The translations under genes were made by a program, and so were the position numbers. The notes below the pieces were generated by a model. The model saw nothing but the letters and a program-made list of their open reading frames with translations. It searched no databases and had not been told where the DNA came from. A stretch of 64,000 nucleotides of DNA from Arthrobacter sp. AFG20 (GTDB taxonomy: Bacteria; Actinomycetota; Actinomycetes; Actinomycetales; Micrococcaceae), in contig NZ_PJMC01000007.1 in NCBI RefSeq assembly GCF_002892795.1, positions 62,001 to 126,000 of the forward strand. Direction: 5' to 3'. This document shows, in pieces, positions 51,491-59,474 of this stretch (its first letter is position 1; each line of letters opens with the position of its first letter).

Positions 51491-51664
51491 ATGAGCACCT
51501 TTCACCGCATCCTTCTCATCGCGTTCGCCCGTTCCGACCGCCCCACCGCCGGGCGCAGGCTGGCTGGCAAGGTGAGCCCCACGGCCCAGCAGTCCATGGG
51601 CTCCGATGTGCTGACCTGCACCCCGTGGGCCGGCCTGTACGTTGAAGGCCCTACCGCCTCCTAG
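51491..51664 (+). CDS. Very small protein (57 residues)
   Basis: MSTFHRILLIAFARSDRP start, then GRRLAGKVSPTAQQSM and a C-terminal CTPWAGLYVEG. GAGGAA lies six bases before the ATG. The next small gene begins 19 bases after its stop with its own ribosome site, so they look like a two-gene unit behind the operator at 51352. No family recognised; support comes only from start signal and position. Confidence 0.45.
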   Translation: MSTFHRILLIAFARSDRPTAGRRLAGKVSPTAQQSMGSDVLTCTPWAGLYVEGPTAS

Positions 51665-51683
51665 TTCCCCTCAGAGGAAGGAC

Positions 51684-51923
51684 ATGACACACTGGCGACA
51701 AAAGGCAAGGCGTAAGACCCCTAAGCAGGTGGCGGACATCCTCCGGGCGCGCAATGAAAGGCGAACCGCAGCCCTGATCGCCTGCATCACCGAGGTGAGC
51801 AGCAGCGAGGGCCCGGACGGTGTCACCCATGGCCTGGTGGCTGAACGCGCTGGCCTCCCAGTCCACTACGTGCAGTGGAAATACCCCTCGCGTGAACACC
51901 TGATCGCCATGGCGAACACCTGA
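51684..51923 (+). CDS. Small TetR-like helix-turn-helix protein
   Basis: 79 residues. AALIACITEVSSSEGPDGVTHGLVAERAGLPVHYVQWKYPSREHLIAMA reads as the N-terminal DNA-binding part of a TetR regulator (helix 2-3 AERAGLPVHYVQWKYPS), with no ligand domain behind it. AGAGGAAGG lies before the ATG. A 15-base direct repeat (CGAACACCTGATCGC, with its first copy TGAACACCTGATCGC) spans 51893-51927, and the stop lies in the second copy. It may be a natural stand-alone domain or a truncated remnant. Confidence 0.55.
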   Translation: MTHWRQKARRKTPKQVADILRARNERRTAALIACITEVSSSEGPDGVTHGLVAERAGLPVHYVQWKYPSREHLIAMANT

Positions 51924-51965
51924 TCGCTACAGCAGACGTATCGCCATCGGGCGTGTGGGCAGCAG

Positions 51966-52787
51966 CTAGGACAAAACCTTCGCGACGTCGGCGGCGGCCT
52001 TACGCAGTTGATCGACAACCCCGGGCAGCCGGTCCGATTTGAGCCGCTGGGCGGGTCCCTGGGCAGCGAGCACGCCGATCAGTCCGTTTGCAGTGTCACG
52101 GACAGGGTAGGCGACGGCGAAAAGACCCTCTTCAAGCTCCTCATCAATGACTGCATAGCCCTGTTCTCGGACCTGTCGGATCTCTCGCAGGAGCGCCTTC
52201 CGGTTGGTGATGGTGCGGGCGGTGTAGGACTCCAGCTTCTCAGGCAGCGTCGAGGCAATATCTTTATCGCTGAGCTCAGAAAGCAGGAGTTTCCCCGTAG
52301 CACTGGCATGCGCGGGGTAGTTCCCGCCGACGTACAGGTGGGTGGCGTTCAGGTAGCGGGAGCCCGAGGCTTCGGCGATCACATCGTAGGACGTTTCACT
52401 CCGGACCATGGCGAAGCTGATGGTCTCTTTGAGCTTCGCGGCGTATTCGTCCAGGATTGGCTGGATCCTGGCAGCAGCCCCCGTGTAGGGGTCGGCGAGC
52501 CTGCCCAGCCTGGCCACCTGCCAGCCCAGCAGATAGCGGTTGTCCACGCGGTCCACAAAGCCCGTCTGTTCCAGGCTCAGAAGCAGGCGGAAGGCCGTCG
52601 GGCGGGTCATGCCCACGGCCTGTGCCAGTTCCGTGACGGTGATGCCCTGGCGGTGACGGCCCAGTTCACTTAGCAGGACAGTGGCCTTGATGACGGACTT
52701 GTTGGTCAGGTCTACCGACTCATCGGCAGTCGTCGCGTCGGTTCCCTGTGCTTCGTCTGCTTCTGCTGCGCTTCGTCCCGCCGCCAT
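51966..52787 (-). CDS. IclR-family regulator of the 51-63 kb catabolic genes
   Basis: 273 residues: an acidic N-terminal arm, a winged helix at about 28-90 (KATVLLSELGRHRQGITVTELAQAVGMTRPTAFRLLLSLEQTGFV), and an effector domain with FAMVRSETSYDVIAEASGSRYLNATHLYVGGNYPAHASATGKLLL. It stands between two groups of genes whose intergenic regions all carry the CGTTC/GAACG three-half-site element, one of them 65 bases upstream of its own start. It is therefore the likely regulator of this set and of itself, probably as a repressor. Confidence 0.9.
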   Translation of the reverse strand: MAAGRSAAEADEAQGTDATTADESVDLTNKSVIKATVLLSELGRHRQGITVTELAQAVGMTRPTAFRLLLSLEQTGFVDRVDNRYLLGWQVARLGRLADPYTGAAARIQPILDEYAAKLKETISFAMVRSETSYDVIAEASGSRYLNATHLYVGGNYPAHASATGKLLLSELSDKDIASTLPEKLESYTARTITNRKALLREIRQVREQGYAVIDEELEEGLFAVAYPVRDTANGLIGVLAAQGPAQRLKSDRLPGVVDQLRKAAADVAKVLS

Positions 52788-52851
52788 GCCTGCTCCCGGT
52801 TCGAGTTAGCTCAGGGCCCCTGGCCCGTGCTGTCGACAACCATCCTATGCC

Positions 52852-52876
52852 CTTTCAATTAACGAACGGGGCGTTC
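52852..52876. promoter_or_regulatory. Three-half-site IclR-type operator (copy 3), autoregulatory
   Basis: CTTTCA-N6-GAACG-N3-CGTTC, one base off in the first half-site. It lies upstream of the IclR gene start at 52787. On the minus strand a TAGGAT hexamer just downstream could be the -10, so binding would block its own promoter. Confidence 0.65.
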
Positions 52877-52885
52877 AGCCCTGAG

Positions 52886-53002
52886 CTAAGGGAGCAGGAT
52901 GACCTTGCCGGTGGTTGCCCGTGACTCGATCGCTGCGTGAGCGTCAGCGGCTTGTTCCAGGGGTAACAGGCGCCGATGCTGACCCCGGACCTCCCGCCCG
53001 GG
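52886..53002 (-). pseudogene. C-terminal remnant of a quinone oxidoreductase (MDR family)
   Basis: A 38-residue open stretch ends at TAG 52888-52886 and reads, in part, LLPLEQAADAHAAIESR followed by TTGKVILLP. This is the standard C terminus of NADPH:quinone reductases/zinc-type alcohol dehydrogenases. No Rossmann domain or start is found upstream; the neighbouring aldolase gene ends 31 bases away. It is a decayed fragment, probably left by a deletion. Confidence 0.7.
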
Positions 53003-53032
53003 CGATTCGCATGACACAGGACATGATGCTGC

Positions 53033-53836
53033 TCAGTTCATGACGCTTGCTGCAGGCCGCCGCGATGCGGAAACCGCGTTGCGCGCCGCAACAGCCAGCA
53101 GCCCGGTGTCAGAGGCAGTCGGCATGAAGCGGAATCCGAGGGCAGCCATCCTTTCGGAAAGCTCCGGCTCTCCGGTGTAGATGCCGGGCGTGACACCGGC
53201 TGCCGTACAGCGGCGGGCGATGTCGGCCAGGATCCCGTCCTGCCCTTCGCCGGTCAGTTCCTCCAGGGTGATGCCCAGGCTGAGGGACAGGTCGTAAGGT
53301 CCCACAAAAATTCCGTCCGGCCCGGTCGCGAGAATCTCGTCGAGGTTCGCCAGGCCGCCGGCTGTCTCGATCATCAGGATGCACAGGGTGTCGTCCTGCG
53401 GGTTGCCCGGAACAGGCTTCGGGTACCGCGGGCTGCGGCGGGTCGGACCGTAGCTGCGGTTTCCGCGGGACGGGAAGCGGCAGGCGGCGATGAGTGACGC
53501 TGCCGATACCGCAGTCTCAACGGTCGGGAAGATGATCCCGCCGGCACCCGAGTCGAGGATCCGGCCGATGATTCCCATGTCGTGGCCAGGTGCGCGGACG
53601 ATAGACGGGACAGAGAACAGGTGGGCAGCTTCGATCAGCGGCTGCATCTCATGGGTTTCCGGGCCTCGGTGCTGGCCGTCGATGCAGATCCAGTCGAACC
53701 CTTCCGCAGCCAAAGTGTCGACGACGGCCGGATCGCGGAAACTGACCCAGGCACCCGGGTGGGTCCTGCCGTCGTCGAGGGTCAGACGCGGCGTCGGCAG
53801 GCCGGTGTTGCGTTCACTCTCACCGTAAATCTTCAC
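53033..53836 (-). CDS. HpcH/HpaI-family class II pyruvate aldolase
   Basis: 267 residues from GTG 53836, preceded by AAGGAG; the upstream frame is not protein-like. TIM-barrel aldolase that splits 4-hydroxy-2-oxo acids to pyruvate and an aldehyde. Visible features: GFDWICIDGQHRGP, the substrate arginine in SIVRAPGHD, GGIIFPTVETAVSAASLIAACRFPSRGNRSYGP, and the metal ligands Glu in MIETAGG and Asp in GPYDLSLSLG. It would be the last step after the hydratase at 61.5 kb. It follows the MFS gene on the same strand. Confidence 0.88.
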   Translation of the reverse strand: MKIYGESERNTGLPTPRLTLDDGRTHPGAWVSFRDPAVVDTLAAEGFDWICIDGQHRGPETHEMQPLIEAAHLFSVPSIVRAPGHDMGIIGRILDSGAGGIIFPTVETAVSAASLIAACRFPSRGNRSYGPTRRSPRYPKPVPGNPQDDTLCILMIETAGGLANLDEILATGPDGIFVGPYDLSLSLGITLEELTGEGQDGILADIARRCTAAGVTPGIYTGEPELSERMAALGFRFMPTASDTGLLAVAARNAVSASRRPAASVMN

Positions 53837-53889
53837 TTCTTGGTTCTCCTTGTTGTGAGGTGCGTGCGTGGCGCACATGCGCTGCCCGC

Positions 53890-53935
53890 GGAAGGGCGCC
53901 CTGCCGGCGCAAAGTCCGGCCAGGGCGCCCTTTCC
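53890..53935. terminator. Hairpin between MFS and aldolase genes
   Basis: GGAAGGGCGCCCTGCCGG pairs with CCGGCCAGGGCGCCCTTTCC around an eight-base loop, with two bulged bases. It lies in the 126-base gap between the MFS carrier and the aldolase, both on the minus strand. It may attenuate read-through or stabilise the upstream message. Confidence 0.55.
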
Positions 53936-53962
53936 GTTCATGCGGCCCGGGGAGCCGCCGTA

Positions 53963-55324
53963 CTACTTCACGCCCGCTTTGGCCAGTGGCGCTGAGGTGT
54001 CGCTCAGGCTGAGGCCCTTGGTTTCCGGGGCCAGATACTGGGAGATGACGGCGCCCAACACACAAATGCCGGCGGCGATCAGCATCGTGGCTCCCACGCC
54101 CAGGCCATCGACGGACATCGGGAGGATGAACGTTCCCGCCGCGGCACCGATCCGTGAAAACGCGGTGGCGAAGCCCACGCCGGCCCCGCGGATTTCCGTG
54201 GGGAAGACCTCGCCGGGGTAGACGCCGGTCAGGGCCGTGGAGATGGCGTTGAAGAAGGAGAAGGCGATGAAGCTGACCAGGATAACCATCGGCGAGACGT
54301 GGGAGAACAGGCCGATGACCACCAGGGCGACGGCGGCAATCCACATCGGCGGGATGGACAGCTTGCGGCGTCCCACCTTTTCGATCAGGAACATCGCGGC
54401 CAGGGAGCCCGCCACCACTACGCCGTTGAGCAGCAAGGCTCCGGTCAGGCCATCTTCAACGCCGAGGCTTTGGAGCACGATGGGAGCGAAGGTGGCGATG
54501 GCAAAGTACGGGGTGACATTGCAGACCCAGTACATGCAGACGAAGATCGTCGAGTTGCGGTATTGCGGTGAGAACAGCTTGCGGAAGTCGGGCTTCTCCG
54601 TCTTCTCGTAGGCCAGGTCGCGGACGTCGGCCTCTTCCATGTACTCCTGGGCCACGGCCATGCCCTCCTCAACCCGCCCCTTGCTGATCAGCCAGCGGGG
54701 CGATTCGGGCGAGCCAAGCCGGAGCAGGAAAACGATCAGGGACGGGACGGTGCTCATGCCCAGGATGATCCGCCAGTCGACGTGGATCGCCGTGGACATG
54801 TAGTAGCCCACAGCGTAGGAGAGCAGGTAGCCGACGTACCAGGCCACCTCCTGGAAGGCCATGAGCTTGCCCCGCAGCCTGGCCGGGGAGAACTCGACCA
54901 GCAGCGGCCAGCCGATTGCGTAGTCGGCACCGATCGCCATACCCATGAGCAGGCGGATCAGGAACAACTGCCACTCATCTGCGACAAAGAACTGCGCGGC
55001 GGAGCCAAGCAGGAAGACGGCGAGGTCGACGATGAACATCGGCTTCCGCCCGATCTTGTCGGCCAGGTAGCCGCCGATGGGGCCGCCGAAGAAGATGCCG
55101 ATCAGGGCCGAGGCGCCAATCAGCCCCTGCCAGGTGGCAGACAGGCTCAGGTCCGACGTCAGCGCCGGCATGACGAGCCCGATTCCACCCAGAATAAAGC
55201 CGTCGATGAACATGCCACCGGCGATCACCGCGCTGAGCTTGTACAGGAACCGTTTCTTTCGCGGATCCTCTGCTGCCGAGGACTGCAGCGACGGCCCGGG
55301 GGCCGGTGTAACAGGTGTATTCAC
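53963..55324 (-). CDS. MFS transporter, aromatic-acid/sugar symporter type
   Basis: 453 residues and twelve helices, from GTG 55324 behind AAGGAAG. GPIGGYLADKIGRKPMFI is motif A, LLMGMAIGADYAIGWPLLVEFSPARLRGKLMAFQE the helix 4-5 region, and LIEKVGRRKLS the second-half motif. The group imports organic acids and sugars by H+ symport. An operator copy about 100 bases upstream ties it to the IclR regulon, so it probably brings in the substrate of the adjacent catabolic genes. Confidence 0.88.
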   Translation of the reverse strand: MNTPVTPAPGPSLQSSAAEDPRKKRFLYKLSAVIAGGMFIDGFILGGIGLVMPALTSDLSLSATWQGLIGASALIGIFFGGPIGGYLADKIGRKPMFIVDLAVFLLGSAAQFFVADEWQLFLIRLLMGMAIGADYAIGWPLLVEFSPARLRGKLMAFQEVAWYVGYLLSYAVGYYMSTAIHVDWRIILGMSTVPSLIVFLLRLGSPESPRWLISKGRVEEGMAVAQEYMEEADVRDLAYEKTEKPDFRKLFSPQYRNSTIFVCMYWVCNVTPYFAIATFAPIVLQSLGVEDGLTGALLLNGVVVAGSLAAMFLIEKVGRRKLSIPPMWIAAVALVVIGLFSHVSPMVILVSFIAFSFFNAISTALTGVYPGEVFPTEIRGAGVGFATAFSRIGAAAGTFILPMSVDGLGVGATMLIAAGICVLGAVISQYLAPETKGLSLSDTSAPLAKAGVK

Positions 55325-55423
55325 GATGGACTTCCTTGTAGATCGTGCCAATTCGAACGGGGAGGAGCGCCGGCGGTATCAGCACGGCGGCGGTTGGGGA
55401 GGGCTATAGAGCCAGGTCCGGTT

Positions 55424-55448
55424 CGTTCAGTTTTCGAACGCCGTGGTC
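55424..55448. promoter_or_regulatory. Three-half-site IclR-type operator (copy 4)
   Basis: CGTTCA-N6-GAACG-N3-TGGTC; the first two half-sites are perfect, the third has two changes. It lies upstream of the MFS/aldolase genes on the minus strand, in the 300-base divergent gap shared with the monooxygenase operon. Confidence 0.6.
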
Positions 55449-55518
55449 AAAAATATGGCATGCGCCACACGCGGTGTCAATAGGAGCCATGTAATCCTGC
55501 GAGCTAATAAACAGGTCC

Positions 55519-55573
55519 TTGACAGTGAGCTGGCTTACATTCTAAATTGAACGCAGTGTTCATCTTATGAACG
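55519..55573 (+). promoter_or_regulatory. Promoter with three-half-site operator (copy 5) before the monooxygenase operon
   Basis: TTGACA at 55519-55524 and TAAATT at 55543-55548 (18-base spacer) form a good sigma-70 promoter. Straight after the -10 comes the operator in reverse orientation, GAACG-N3-TGTTC-N6-TGAACG (55549-55573). A repressor bound here would cover the transcription start. This is the clearest evidence for how the cluster is controlled. Confidence 0.7.
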
Positions 55574-55624
55574 TCACCGAAGTTGTCGCCTTGTCAGGCA
55601 CGAGTCCAAGGAAGCACCGCTGCC

Positions 55625-57022
55625 ATGAAAAACGCACCACTGAGCCTTTTCGCTTTTGACGTCTTTGCCCCAAGCCACTTGACCTCCGGTTCCTGGCGGG
55701 CCGAAGGCGATCAAGGCCATCGATACACGGACCTCCAGTACTGGACGGGCATCGCACAGACGCTGGAAAACGCCGGTTTCGACGGGATCTTCTTCGCCGA
55801 CAACGTCGGCTACCACGATGTTTTCCGCGGAAACGGGGACGCTGCCCTGCGCGATGCCGCGCAGTTCCCGATCAACGACCCAACGGTCCTGATCAGCGGC
55901 ATGGCCGCCGTCACCAAGCACCTGACTTTTGGCGTAACCGTGTCGGCCACCTATGAGCCGCCCTACCTGCTGGCCCGCAAGTTCAGCTCACTGGACCACC
56001 TCACGTCCGGCCGTGTCGGCTGGAACATCGTGACCTCCTACTCGGAGGCCGCCGCCCGCAACCTCGGCAAGGAGCAGCAGCTCACCCCCGCAGAGCGTTA
56101 CGACCTCGCCGACGAGTACATGGACGTCGTCTATAAACTCTGGGAGAGCTCCTTCGAAGAGGACGCAGTGGTCCGCGACGCCGAGTCCGCAACCTACATC
56201 GACCCGTCCAAGGTGCACCCGATCAACCACTCCGGGGAGCACTTCACGGTCCCCGGATTCCACCTCTGCGAGCCGTCCCCGCAGCGCACCCCGGTGCTGT
56301 TCCAGGCGGGTTCTTCCTCCAGGGGCATGGAGTTCGGCGGCAAGCACGCCGAGGCCGTTTTTATCCAAGGCACTTCCGTTAACGGGGCCAAGCGCACCGT
56401 AGCCAAACTCCGCCAGGCCGTGGCGGATGCCGGCCGCGATCCCCGGGACGTCAAGGTGGTCATCCTGCTCACCGTGGTGGTTGCACCCACCGATGAGGAA
56501 GCCCAGGCCAAGTATCAGCAGGCCGTGGACAACGCACCCATCGATGGAATCCTGGCCCGCTTCAGTGGCTGGACCGGAATCGACATGTCCGAATACGAAC
56601 TCGATACCCCCTTGCGGTCCGTTGGAACGAAAGCGGGGCAGTCCATGGTGGACATGTTTTCCAAAGCGGACCCGGACCGGGAATGGACGCCGCGCCAGAT
56701 CGCCGAGTACCTGGCCGTCGGTGGCACCGGCGCCACGATCGTCGGCTCCCCGGAAACCGTTGCAGCCGAACTGCGCCGCTGGCGCGACGAGGCAGACATC
56801 GACGGGATCAACCTCAGCTACATCACCAAGCCCGGGGGCTGGGAGGAGTTCATCGAACTGGCGTTGCCGGAACTTCGCGACCAGGGCCTGGTGGCCCCGG
56901 AACGCAGCGAGGACCAGGAACCGGTAACCCTGCGCGAAAAGCTCTTCGGCCAGAAGTACACCCTGGATGGCCACCCGGCCACGGCAGAGCGTGCCAAGCA
57001 CCTGAGCGAAGCAACCCGCTAA
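55625..57022 (+). CDS. NtaA/SnaA/DszA-family FMN-dependent monooxygenase
   Basis: 465 residues. Bacterial-luciferase fold of the two-component group that uses FMNH2 from a separate reductase. Signatures: YTDLQYWTGIAQTLENAGFDGIFFADNVG, HLTFGVTVSATYEPPYLLARKFSSLDHLTSGRVGWNIVTS, and PVLFQAGSSSRGMEFGGKHAEAVF. Members oxidise nitrilotriacetate, EDTA, dibenzothiophene sulfone, pyridine and similar compounds by N- or C-hydroxylation. Two flavin reductases follow in the same operon. AAGGAAG lies ten bases before ATG 55625. Confidence 0.9.
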   Translation: MKNAPLSLFAFDVFAPSHLTSGSWRAEGDQGHRYTDLQYWTGIAQTLENAGFDGIFFADNVGYHDVFRGNGDAALRDAAQFPINDPTVLISGMAAVTKHLTFGVTVSATYEPPYLLARKFSSLDHLTSGRVGWNIVTSYSEAAARNLGKEQQLTPAERYDLADEYMDVVYKLWESSFEEDAVVRDAESATYIDPSKVHPINHSGEHFTVPGFHLCEPSPQRTPVLFQAGSSSRGMEFGGKHAEAVFIQGTSVNGAKRTVAKLRQAVADAGRDPRDVKVVILLTVVVAPTDEEAQAKYQQAVDNAPIDGILARFSGWTGIDMSEYELDTPLRSVGTKAGQSMVDMFSKADPDREWTPRQIAEYLAVGGTGATIVGSPETVAAELRRWRDEADIDGINLSYITKPGGWEEFIELALPELRDQGLVAPERSEDQEPVTLREKLFGQKYTLDGHPATAERAKHLSEATR

Positions 57023-57062
57023 GCGCTGCCCCACAGCAGATACATCAACGAAAGATACTTCA

Positions 57063-58381
57063 ATGACTGAACAGACTGACGTAGTCGTCATCGGCGCCGG
57101 TCTCGCCGGCCTCGTCACCGCCCGCGAGCTCAGCAACCGCGGCCACAACGTGGTTGTCCTCGAAGCCCGCGACCGTCTGGGCGGCCGCCTGTACACCGAG
57201 CGCCGGCTGGGACAGAACCTGGAGCTCGGCGGCAACTGGCTGCACTGGACCCAGCCCCACGTCTGGGCCGAGGTCACCCGCTACGGCCTCGAGGTCTCCC
57301 GCGGTCCGCGCTCAGAGGAAACCTACTGGCTGGCCGGCAACGAAGTACGCCGCGGCAACCTGGACGACTTCATGAAGCTGATCGATCCCGGCATGACCCG
57401 GCTGCTCGAAGACACCGTGAAGTGGCTGCCCCGCCCGGATGCACCGCTGACCGTGGAGAACCTCGCCGAGGTGGATCAGTACAACCTGCAGGAAATGCTG
57501 GACAAGCTGGATCTCTCCGAGGATGAGCGGAACGCGAACGAGGCCGCCTGGGTGGGCCACTTCAACGCTCCCCTGGACCAGTGCGCCTACGTCAACGCGC
57601 TGCGCTGGACCGCCGGATCGTCCGGGCACTGGCACCTGATGCACGAGGCCTCCGCGATCTACCGGCTGAAGGACGGCAACGACGGGCTGGCCAACGCCAT
57701 CGCCGGGGACAGCACCGCCGATATCCGCCTCAACACCCCGGTCACTTCCGTCCGCCACAGCAGCGACGGCGCCATCATCACGTACGGCGACGGCCGGGAA
57801 ATCCAGGCCAAAAAGGTGGTCATTACACTGCCGCAGAACGTGCTGCACAAGCTTGACGTCCAGCCCGCCCTGTCCGAGGGCAAGCTCGCCCCCAGCCGGG
57901 AAAGGACCGCATCCCAGGGCGTCAAGGCCTGGATCCGGGTCAAGGGACCCATCAAGCCGTTCTTCGCCTATTCCGCACAGGACAAGCCGCTCTCCGTGAT
58001 CCGCACCGAGTTCGTCGGAGAAGACGACGCCGTGCTGGTCGGCTTCGGCGCCGACGCGAACCGCATCGACGTCACCGACCCCGTGCAGGTCCAGGAAGCC
58101 ATCAAGGTGTGGCGCGACGACCTGGAAGTCCTCGAGGTCACCGGACACAAATGGGGCGAGGACCCTTACGCCGAGGAGACCTGGCAGATCCAGCGCCCCG
58201 GCCAGCTCACCAAGTACCACGCCGCGCAGCAGGCCAGCGAAGGCGCACTGCACTTCGCCAGCAGCGACACCGCGAACATCTGGGCCGGCTTCTTCGACGG
58301 CGCCATCGAAAGTGGCCTGCGCGCCGGCCGCAACATCCACGCAGAACTGAAGGCCGCCGCCGTCTTGGGGGAAAGTCATGA
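57063..58381 (+). CDS. FAD-dependent amine oxidase (apparent frameshift at 3' end)
   Basis: About 438 residues of a monoamine/nicotine-oxidase-like flavoenzyme: VVVIGAGLAGLVTARELSNRGHNVVVLEARDRLGGRLYT at 8-46, GGNWLHWTQPHVW next, and the C-terminal FAD contact ANIWAGFFDGAIESGLRAGRN. The frame as read has no stop here and runs to 58763 through the next gene out of frame, giving a basic, unstructured tail. Beside the G-run 58367-58371, a -1 shift (or one extra G) gives Gly-Gly-Lys-Ser-TGA, ending at 58381 in an ATGA overlap with the next start. Sequencing error, mutation or programmed slippage are all possible. Confidence 0.8.
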
Positions 58382-58887
58382 GCGCTCCCGCACTCGCCAC
58401 GCGGCCCGTCAGCTCCGATACCTACCGTGCCGTCATGCGGCACCTGCCCACCGGAGTTGCCGCGGTCTGCTCCACGGACCCGGTCACCGGGGCCCAGAAC
58501 GGCATGATCGTGGGAACCTTCGCCTCGCTGTCCATGGAGCCGGCGCTGGTGACATTCAGCGTGATGCACTCTTCGGCCAGCTGGCCCAAGATCTCCGAAG
58601 CGGCGACCTTCAGCGTCAGCTTGCTCGCCGAGGACCAGCAGCAGGTGTGCCGTGCGCTCTCGGCGAAGGGCGCGGACAAGCTCAGCAGTGTGGGCTGGTC
58701 CGAATCAGTGTGGGGCACCCCGCACATTTCCGGTTCTCTTGCCTGGTTCGACTGCCGCATTGAACAGCAGTTCACGGCCGGGGACCACGTCGTCGTCATC
58801 GCCAGCGTACTGGACATGACGCCCGGTGAGGGCGCTCCCCTCATCTTCCACGGTGGCCGCTTCGGAAGCTTCCGCGAAGTCGCCTGA
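58378..58887 (+). CDS. Flavin reductase family protein (first copy)
   Basis: 169 residues of the split-barrel FMN-binding fold (YRAVMRHLPTGVAAVCSTDP; NGMIVGTFASLSMEPALVTFSVMHSSASWPKI; VSLLAEDQQQVCRALS; DCRIEQQFTAGDHVVVIASV). It supplies reduced flavin to two-component monooxygenases. It overlaps the amine oxidase by four bases if that gene ends as proposed. A second, diverged copy follows 29 bases downstream. Confidence 0.9.
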   Translation: MSAPALATRPVSSDTYRAVMRHLPTGVAAVCSTDPVTGAQNGMIVGTFASLSMEPALVTFSVMHSSASWPKISEAATFSVSLLAEDQQQVCRALSAKGADKLSSVGWSESVWGTPHISGSLAWFDCRIEQQFTAGDHVVVIASVLDMTPGEGAPLIFHGGRFGSFREVA

Positions 58888-58916
58888 TCCAATTCACTTG
58901 ATCAAGGAACACTGAC

Positions 58917-59474
58917 ATGGATATCACCCCCGCTCCGGCCGCCACCCCCGTGGCCGACATCACCCCCGCCTACTACCGCCAGATCCTGGGCAAGCTGCCC
59001 ACCGGCGTTACGGCCATCACCGGCGTCAACGACGACAACGAGAAACTCGGCCTCGTCGTCGGCACCTTCCAGTCCCTTTCGCTGGAGCCGCCGCTGGTCA
59101 TGTTCTGCGTGGACAAGTCCTCCTCCAGCTGGCCAAAGCTGCGCAAACTCCAGAAATTCACCGCCAACATCCTCTCCGATGACCAGATCAGCATCTGCCG
59201 GTCACTGTCCCGCAAGGGACCGCAGAAGTTCGAAGGCCTGCCCAGCACCCCCGGTCCCCTCGGCACCCCGCATCTGGACGGTGCCACCGCCCACATCGAC
59301 TGCATCGTCACTGCTGAGGTCGTCGTCGGCGACCACTACATGGTGGTTGGTTCCGTGACGAACATGAGCGAGGGAACCGGGGACGCCCTGCTGTTCCGGG
59401 CCGGCAAGTTCGGCCAGTACCAGCCCATCGACATCCCGGCACCTGCCGAAACAGCAACGAGGAGCGCATCATGA
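58917..59474 (+). CDS. Flavin reductase family protein (second copy)
   Basis: 185 residues of the same fold (YYRQILGKLPTGVTAITGVNDDNEKLGLVVGTFQSLSLEPPLVMFCVDKSSSSWPKLRKLQ; ANILSDDQISICRSLSRKGPQKFEG; HIDCIVTAEVVVGDHYMVVGSV). It aligns end to end with the previous gene but differs at most positions, so the duplication is old. One copy may serve the NtaA-like enzyme and the other may have a different partner or be catalytic itself. Its stop overlaps the next start by four bases. Confidence 0.9.
   Translation: MDITPAPAATPVADITPAYYRQILGKLPTGVTAITGVNDDNEKLGLVVGTFQSLSLEPPLVMFCVDKSSSSWPKLRKLQKFTANILSDDQISICRSLSRKGPQKFEGLPSTPGPLGTPHLDGATAHIDCIVTAEVVVGDHYMVVGSVTNMSEGTGDALLFRAGKFGQYQPIDIPAPAETATRSAS

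Noticed and set aside
51199..51645. 148-residue plus-strand frame starting inside the operator at 51189-51205
   Set aside because: No ribosome site, composition like a shadow, and it runs across operator copy 2 and the better-supported 57-residue frame.
58382..58763. Amine oxidase continuing to 58763 as a 566-residue protein
   Set aside because: The tail is out of frame through a clear flavin reductase, is Arg/His/Gly-rich, and exceeds the family length; an indel or shift at the G-run explains it better.
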